Positions 61,074 to 64,000 of a DNA stretch of 64,000 nucleotides are shown here, in pieces. The notes under the pieces were generated by a model. That model was not told the origin of the DNA, made no database searches, and saw nothing but the letters and a program-made list of their open reading frames with translations. This DNA comes from an uncultured Ruminococcus sp. Its GTDB lineage: Bacteria; Bacillota; Clostridia; Oscillospirales; Acutalibacteraceae. The stretch spans positions 1 to 64,000 of the forward strand of contig CACYSI010000014.1 in NCBI GenBank assembly GCA_902776975.1, in the 5' to 3' direction. A program made the translations under genes and the position numbers. Positions within the stretch are counted from its first letter, which is position 1. Each line of letters opens with the position of its first letter.

Positions 61074-61126
61074 CTGTCATTGCGAGGGACTCGACACGAG
61101 TGTCAGTCCCGTGGCGATCTCAACCG
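61074..61126. repeat. Third copy of the TCATTGCGAGG repeat
   Basis: TGTCATTGCGAGGGACTCGAC ... GTGGCGATCTCAACCG; matches the two copies at 53711-53822 with a variable centre (CACGAGTGTCAGTC). Confidence 0.75.
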
Positions 61127-61127
61127 A

Positions 61128-61724
61128 TCAGATGACCGAGCCCAAGCCGTCTAAGATCTCTGTTATCTCGCGTTTGTTGCGCGTTAGCATAGCTATCATC
61201 ACAGAGTAGAACATATCGGGATTTTTGTAAAAGTTCTTTCTTATCAGCCTTGCCTGAGTGATATCGGGTACATACAGCGTAAAGCTCAGCAGCTCCATAT
61301 CGCCTCCGGATATCTTACAGGTGACATTGTATCCGTTTTCACACTTAGTGATAGTCACCTTGTTTTCGCTCTCTATCTGCTCTTGTCTTAATAGCGACAG
61401 GGCGCAGTCTATGGCTCGCTCCTTTACGGTAGGGGCAAGGGTGTCTTCGAGCTGGGTGGCTATCATATCGCCGTTTGAGGTGTTCTTATACAGCTTTTTA
61501 TCAGCGTCGGTGAGCTCTATATTGCCGTTGCGGACAAGGTCGTCAAAGCTCGAGCTGGTCTCAAAGTAGTTGGCAAGCCCCTTTTCCATCAGCGCGTTGA
61601 CTATGGTGTCCTTGCGCATGGGGGAGCCTACGCTCTTGAGCATATAGCATATCAGAGTGCGTATCTCTGTCTTAGAGCGCATACCGCCCAAAGATACGCC
61701 TTCGTCAAAAGTATCAAACGCCAT
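61128..61724 (-). CDS. DUF4364 family protein
   Basis: 198 residues. An N-terminal winged-helix-like part (KTEIRTLICYMLKSVGSPMRKDTIVNALMEKGLANYFET) is followed by a C-terminal part with KVTITKCENGYNVTCKISGGDMELLSFTLYVPDITQARLIRKNFYKNPDMFY, the DUF4364 pattern seen across clostridia. It is probably a DNA-binding regulator; the function is not known. The gene is convergent with the bofA-like gene. Confidence 0.82.
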   Translation of the reverse strand: MAFDTFDEGVSLGGMRSKTEIRTLICYMLKSVGSPMRKDTIVNALMEKGLANYFETSSSFDDLVRNGNIELTDADKKLYKNTSNGDMIATQLEDTLAPTVKERAIDCALSLLRQEQIESENKVTITKCENGYNVTCKISGGDMELLSFTLYVPDITQARLIRKNFYKNPDMFYSVMIAMLTRNKREITEILDGLGSVI

Positions 61725-61831
61725 ACTTGCACCGCCTTTACATATATATCGCTATGATCGGATGGGACGTTCTTATTTACATATTATATCATTGTGTTGA
61801 TTAAAGTGTCAAGGATATATGCGATAATCTC

Positions 61832-61860
61832 TTGTAATAACTGCCGATGTGTGTTATGAT
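61832..61860 (+). promoter_or_regulatory. Promoter of the right-edge secreted protein gene
   Basis: TTGTAA and TATGAT, 17-base spacing; GGAGG lies at about 61898-61902, before the ATG at 61911. Confidence 0.75.
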
Positions 61861-61910
61861 GATAGTGAGGGTCGAGAACGGCTCAAAAACCATGTACGGA
61901 GGCAGTCGTT

Positions 61911-64000
61911 ATGAAAAATCATACAAAACTATTATGTGTGCTTGTAGCTGTTATAATTGCAGTCTCAGCGTTTTGTTCAGTGCCGTTTTCGGCAAGCGGC
62001 GAGGTGACTGACAAGGGCAGGACTATAGCTGAGAGCGGGTATAGTATTTCTACATATGATGAATACGCTCCGTCAGAGATCAAATTGGGATCGACATACC
62101 GTTTGCTGATACGCGGTGATGAACGCACGGTATGCTTTACTCCCGAGCGCGATATGACAGCGAGATTTGAAATGAGTGTGTCCGCTCATCCCGACGCTAC
62201 TTATGATTCAATGGAATACAGAATGTATAGCGGAAGATTGTATGACAGCAATAATGCGGGTTCTTACGGAAACGCTGTTAATGTGCTCGCCAAAGCGGCA
62301 GAATACAATGACAACGGAGATAAAAGCTGGTTTTGCCGTAAAAACTCAATATATGAATTGACAGCCGGAAGGACATATTACTATGATATTACTTCATGGA
62401 GTACATACGCCACCGTTGAAATAAGTGTGAACGAGGTAGAGAGGTTTACTGCCGCTGCGGGTGAGAAGATCACCGCGCCAGAAGGCTACAGCGTATATGA
62501 GTATACTCCCGAGAAGGATATGCTCGTATACTGGCACGCTGTCGGAGCGAGCGGAGCAAGTGTGCTCTACGAGGATGATAGAAGTTTTAAAAGAAGTAAA
62601 ACTTTCTCGGCAAAATGCGGTCAACCGGTACTCTTAGTTGTAAAAGCATTAAAAGAGGCGGAGTATAGCCCCGGTATTACCGTTTCCTATGACAACCTTG
62701 ATTTCGCGATCGAAGAGATACCGATCGTAGACGCTGAGCTTGACGTTGCATCAACGGAGCTTGAGTATAACAGTCCTCTGAAATACAAGGATTATGTCAA
62801 GGATATAGATATCATAAACCCGGAAGGCGGTCACAGCCTGATAGCGACATTACCCATTAAGGCATTTCGGTTTACCGCTGAAAAGGACGGTTGGATAGAC
62901 GCAGAGATAGACAGCGGAATTTACGCACAGGAGATTAAGCTGTATGACAGCGAACTGAGAAATATAAAAAATTCGTCTGATATTTTCGGGATATATGATC
63001 AAAAGGTTAAGGCCGGAGAAACATATTATCTGTTGGTTATTTCTGATGAGGATCATATTAATATAGCGAGGGACAGATCGACAAAATATACCGTGACCTT
63101 CAAGAATAAAGAGATTCCTAAGCTCATCGAAGGGCATAACACTATCGTCAGAGAAGCCGGCAGCGGAGATAAGCTATATCTTTTTGAGGTGCCGCGCAGC
63201 GGTTATTGGGTATTAAGATGTCCCAACGCCGTTTCATATCAGGATATTGTGCTGGTTTACGCCAGCGAAAATTACGGTACTGATTTCTCTTTGGACTATC
63301 CTATGAGCTGCGTATACGGTACCGTTTATGTTACGGTAAAGGCTAATCATACATCCGAGGATATCGTTTATGACTTGGAGGTGGCTCAGCAGCATTATCC
63401 TGAGATCGGGGTGAATAAGGCTGAAAATGTCAGCCTGAGCGGCGACGGTGACAGCGCTATGTTTGAATTCACAGCCGAGAAGCCGATGATGGTGAAATTG
63501 AACGCCGAGTATACGGCGACGAACAACGGTAGGGTTTCGGGAACGACCATATATGATAATAAGCACATTGGCTCAAGCTTTTTTGCGATTCCCGGTGAAA
63601 CCTATTATATCCGTTATACTGTCTACGGCGCTCGGGATAAATACACGGATGAAATCTATGACAGCGATGCTGAGGTTACCGTAACACTGAACGATATATC
63701 GGATTCTATAGATGAGATAGTCCCCGATATTGCGACAAACGATGAGGTCTATAGCGACAGACCTCTGGTTTATAGCTTCACTCCTACCGAAGATGTGATC
63801 ATGCGGGTGGATTCTGCATATGACAACTGTGAGGTAGTTGTCTATCAAAAAGACAGGACAGATAGTCTTAGAGCTTCTGGCGCCAACTATTTTTGTGAGG
63901 CGAACAAAACCTGCTATATCTGTTTAAAAAACAATGGATATGAAAAAGAAGCCGGTTCTGTCATACTGACTCAAAAGCCCGTACCAACGGGTGACGCCGA
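61911..64000 (+). CDS. Large secreted repeat protein, partial (runs off the right edge)
   Basis: An open frame from ATG 61911 to the window end, at least 696 residues, with no stop. A signal peptide (about 1-30, FCSVPFSASG) is followed by repeated beta domains of about 100-110 residues. Each has a phrase such as CFTPERDMTARFEMS, YEYTPEKDMLVYW, FRFTAEKDGWIDAEI, LFEVPRSGYWVLR, FEFTAEKPMMVKLN and YSFTPTEDVIMRVDS, and a late GxTYY-type phrase (AGRTYYYDI, AGETYYLLV, PGETYYIRY). This is the pattern of PPC-like (pre-peptidase C-terminal) beta modules. It is likely a cell-surface or secreted binding protein. Its full extent lies beyond the window. Confidence 0.8.
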   Translation, partial: MKNHTKLLCVLVAVIIAVSAFCSVPFSASGEVTDKGRTIAESGYSISTYDEYAPSEIKLGSTYRLLIRGDERTVCFTPERDMTARFEMSVSAHPDATYDSMEYRMYSGRLYDSNNAGSYGNAVNVLAKAAEYNDNGDKSWFCRKNSIYELTAGRTYYYDITSWSTYATVEISVNEVERFTAAAGEKITAPEGYSVYEYTPEKDMLVYWHAVGASGASVLYEDDRSFKRSKTFSAKCGQPVLLVVKALKEAEYSPGITVSYDNLDFAIEEIPIVDAELDVASTELEYNSPLKYKDYVKDIDIINPEGGHSLIATLPIKAFRFTAEKDGWIDAEIDSGIYAQEIKLYDSELRNIKNSSDIFGIYDQKVKAGETYYLLVISDEDHINIARDRSTKYTVTFKNKEIPKLIEGHNTIVREAGSGDKLYLFEVPRSGYWVLRCPNAVSYQDIVLVYASENYGTDFSLDYPMSCVYGTVYVTVKANHTSEDIVYDLEVAQQHYPEIGVNKAENVSLSGDGDSAMFEFTAEKPMMVKLNAEYTATNNGRVSGTTIYDNKHIGSSFFAIPGETYYIRYTVYGARDKYTDEIYDSDAEVTVTLNDISDSIDEIVPDIATNDEVYSDRPLVYSFTPTEDVIMRVDSAYDNCEVVVYQKDRTDSLRASGANYFCEANKTCYICLKNNGYEKEAGSVILTQKPVPTGDA

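Overview
The window looks like a chromosomal segment of a Gram-positive gut Clostridium-class bacterium of the Ruminococcus / Oscillospiraceae type. The grounds are dockerin modules on secreted proteins, a Firmicutes-style dnaX-ybaB-recR-smpB-ssrA block, secG followed by a BofA-like sporulation gene, SipW-type signal peptidases and many REP-like inverted repeats. This assignment is inference; no 16S gene is present.

Layout. 1-6.1 kb: a head-to-head junction of two broken genes (XRE regulator and GNAT), a short-chain dehydrogenase, an acetyltransferase, then a zinc-type ABC importer operon with two unusual accessory genes. 6.2-10.4 kb: a mobilization module (LexA-like repressor, HTH protein, RHH protein, MobP-type relaxase) lying against the 3' end of ssrA. 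10.4-19.9 kb: housekeeping genes read leftward (tmRNA, smpB, recR, ybaB, dnaX), an acyltransferase, SRP RNA, a lipoprotein and a GT39-like membrane protein, a dockerin-bearing GH25 muramidase and tRNA-Arg. 20-20.96 kb: tRNA-Thr and tRNA-Tyr, then an array of modules made of tRNA 3'-end copies, terminators and inverted arms. 20.94-32.34 kb: an 11.4-kb integrative element in tRNA-Ser(GGA), bounded by a 23-bp direct repeat. It carries a Replic_Relax protein, a TraG/VirD4-like ATPase, a J-domain protein, a candidate structured RNA, a secreted dockerin-CAP cargo gene, a D5-type primase broken by a 28-bp tandem duplication, an excisionase-like protein and an integrase.

35.3-52.9 kb is the most interesting part. 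One strand encodes six or seven anchored or secreted proteins with a SipW-type [AS]-W-[FLI] signal segment, most with a shared C-terminal W-x-E-G-x-D-P-E-C motif, and three SipW-like Ser/His signal peptidases. In the middle sit a membrane-tethered McrB-like AAA+ ATPase and a long coiled-coil protein whose N-terminal part resembles DUF2357. I read this as a TasA/camelysin-like surface-fibre or adhesin system with its own processing peptidases and an AAA+ machine borrowed from McrBC-like ancestors. One substrate appears to carry starch-binding-like modules. One gene in the cluster is broken by a single-base frameshift.

52.9-64 kb: radC, uvrB, a type IIA topoisomerase B/A pair, secG, a bofA-like gene, a DUF4364 gene and the start of a large secreted repeat protein running off the right edge.
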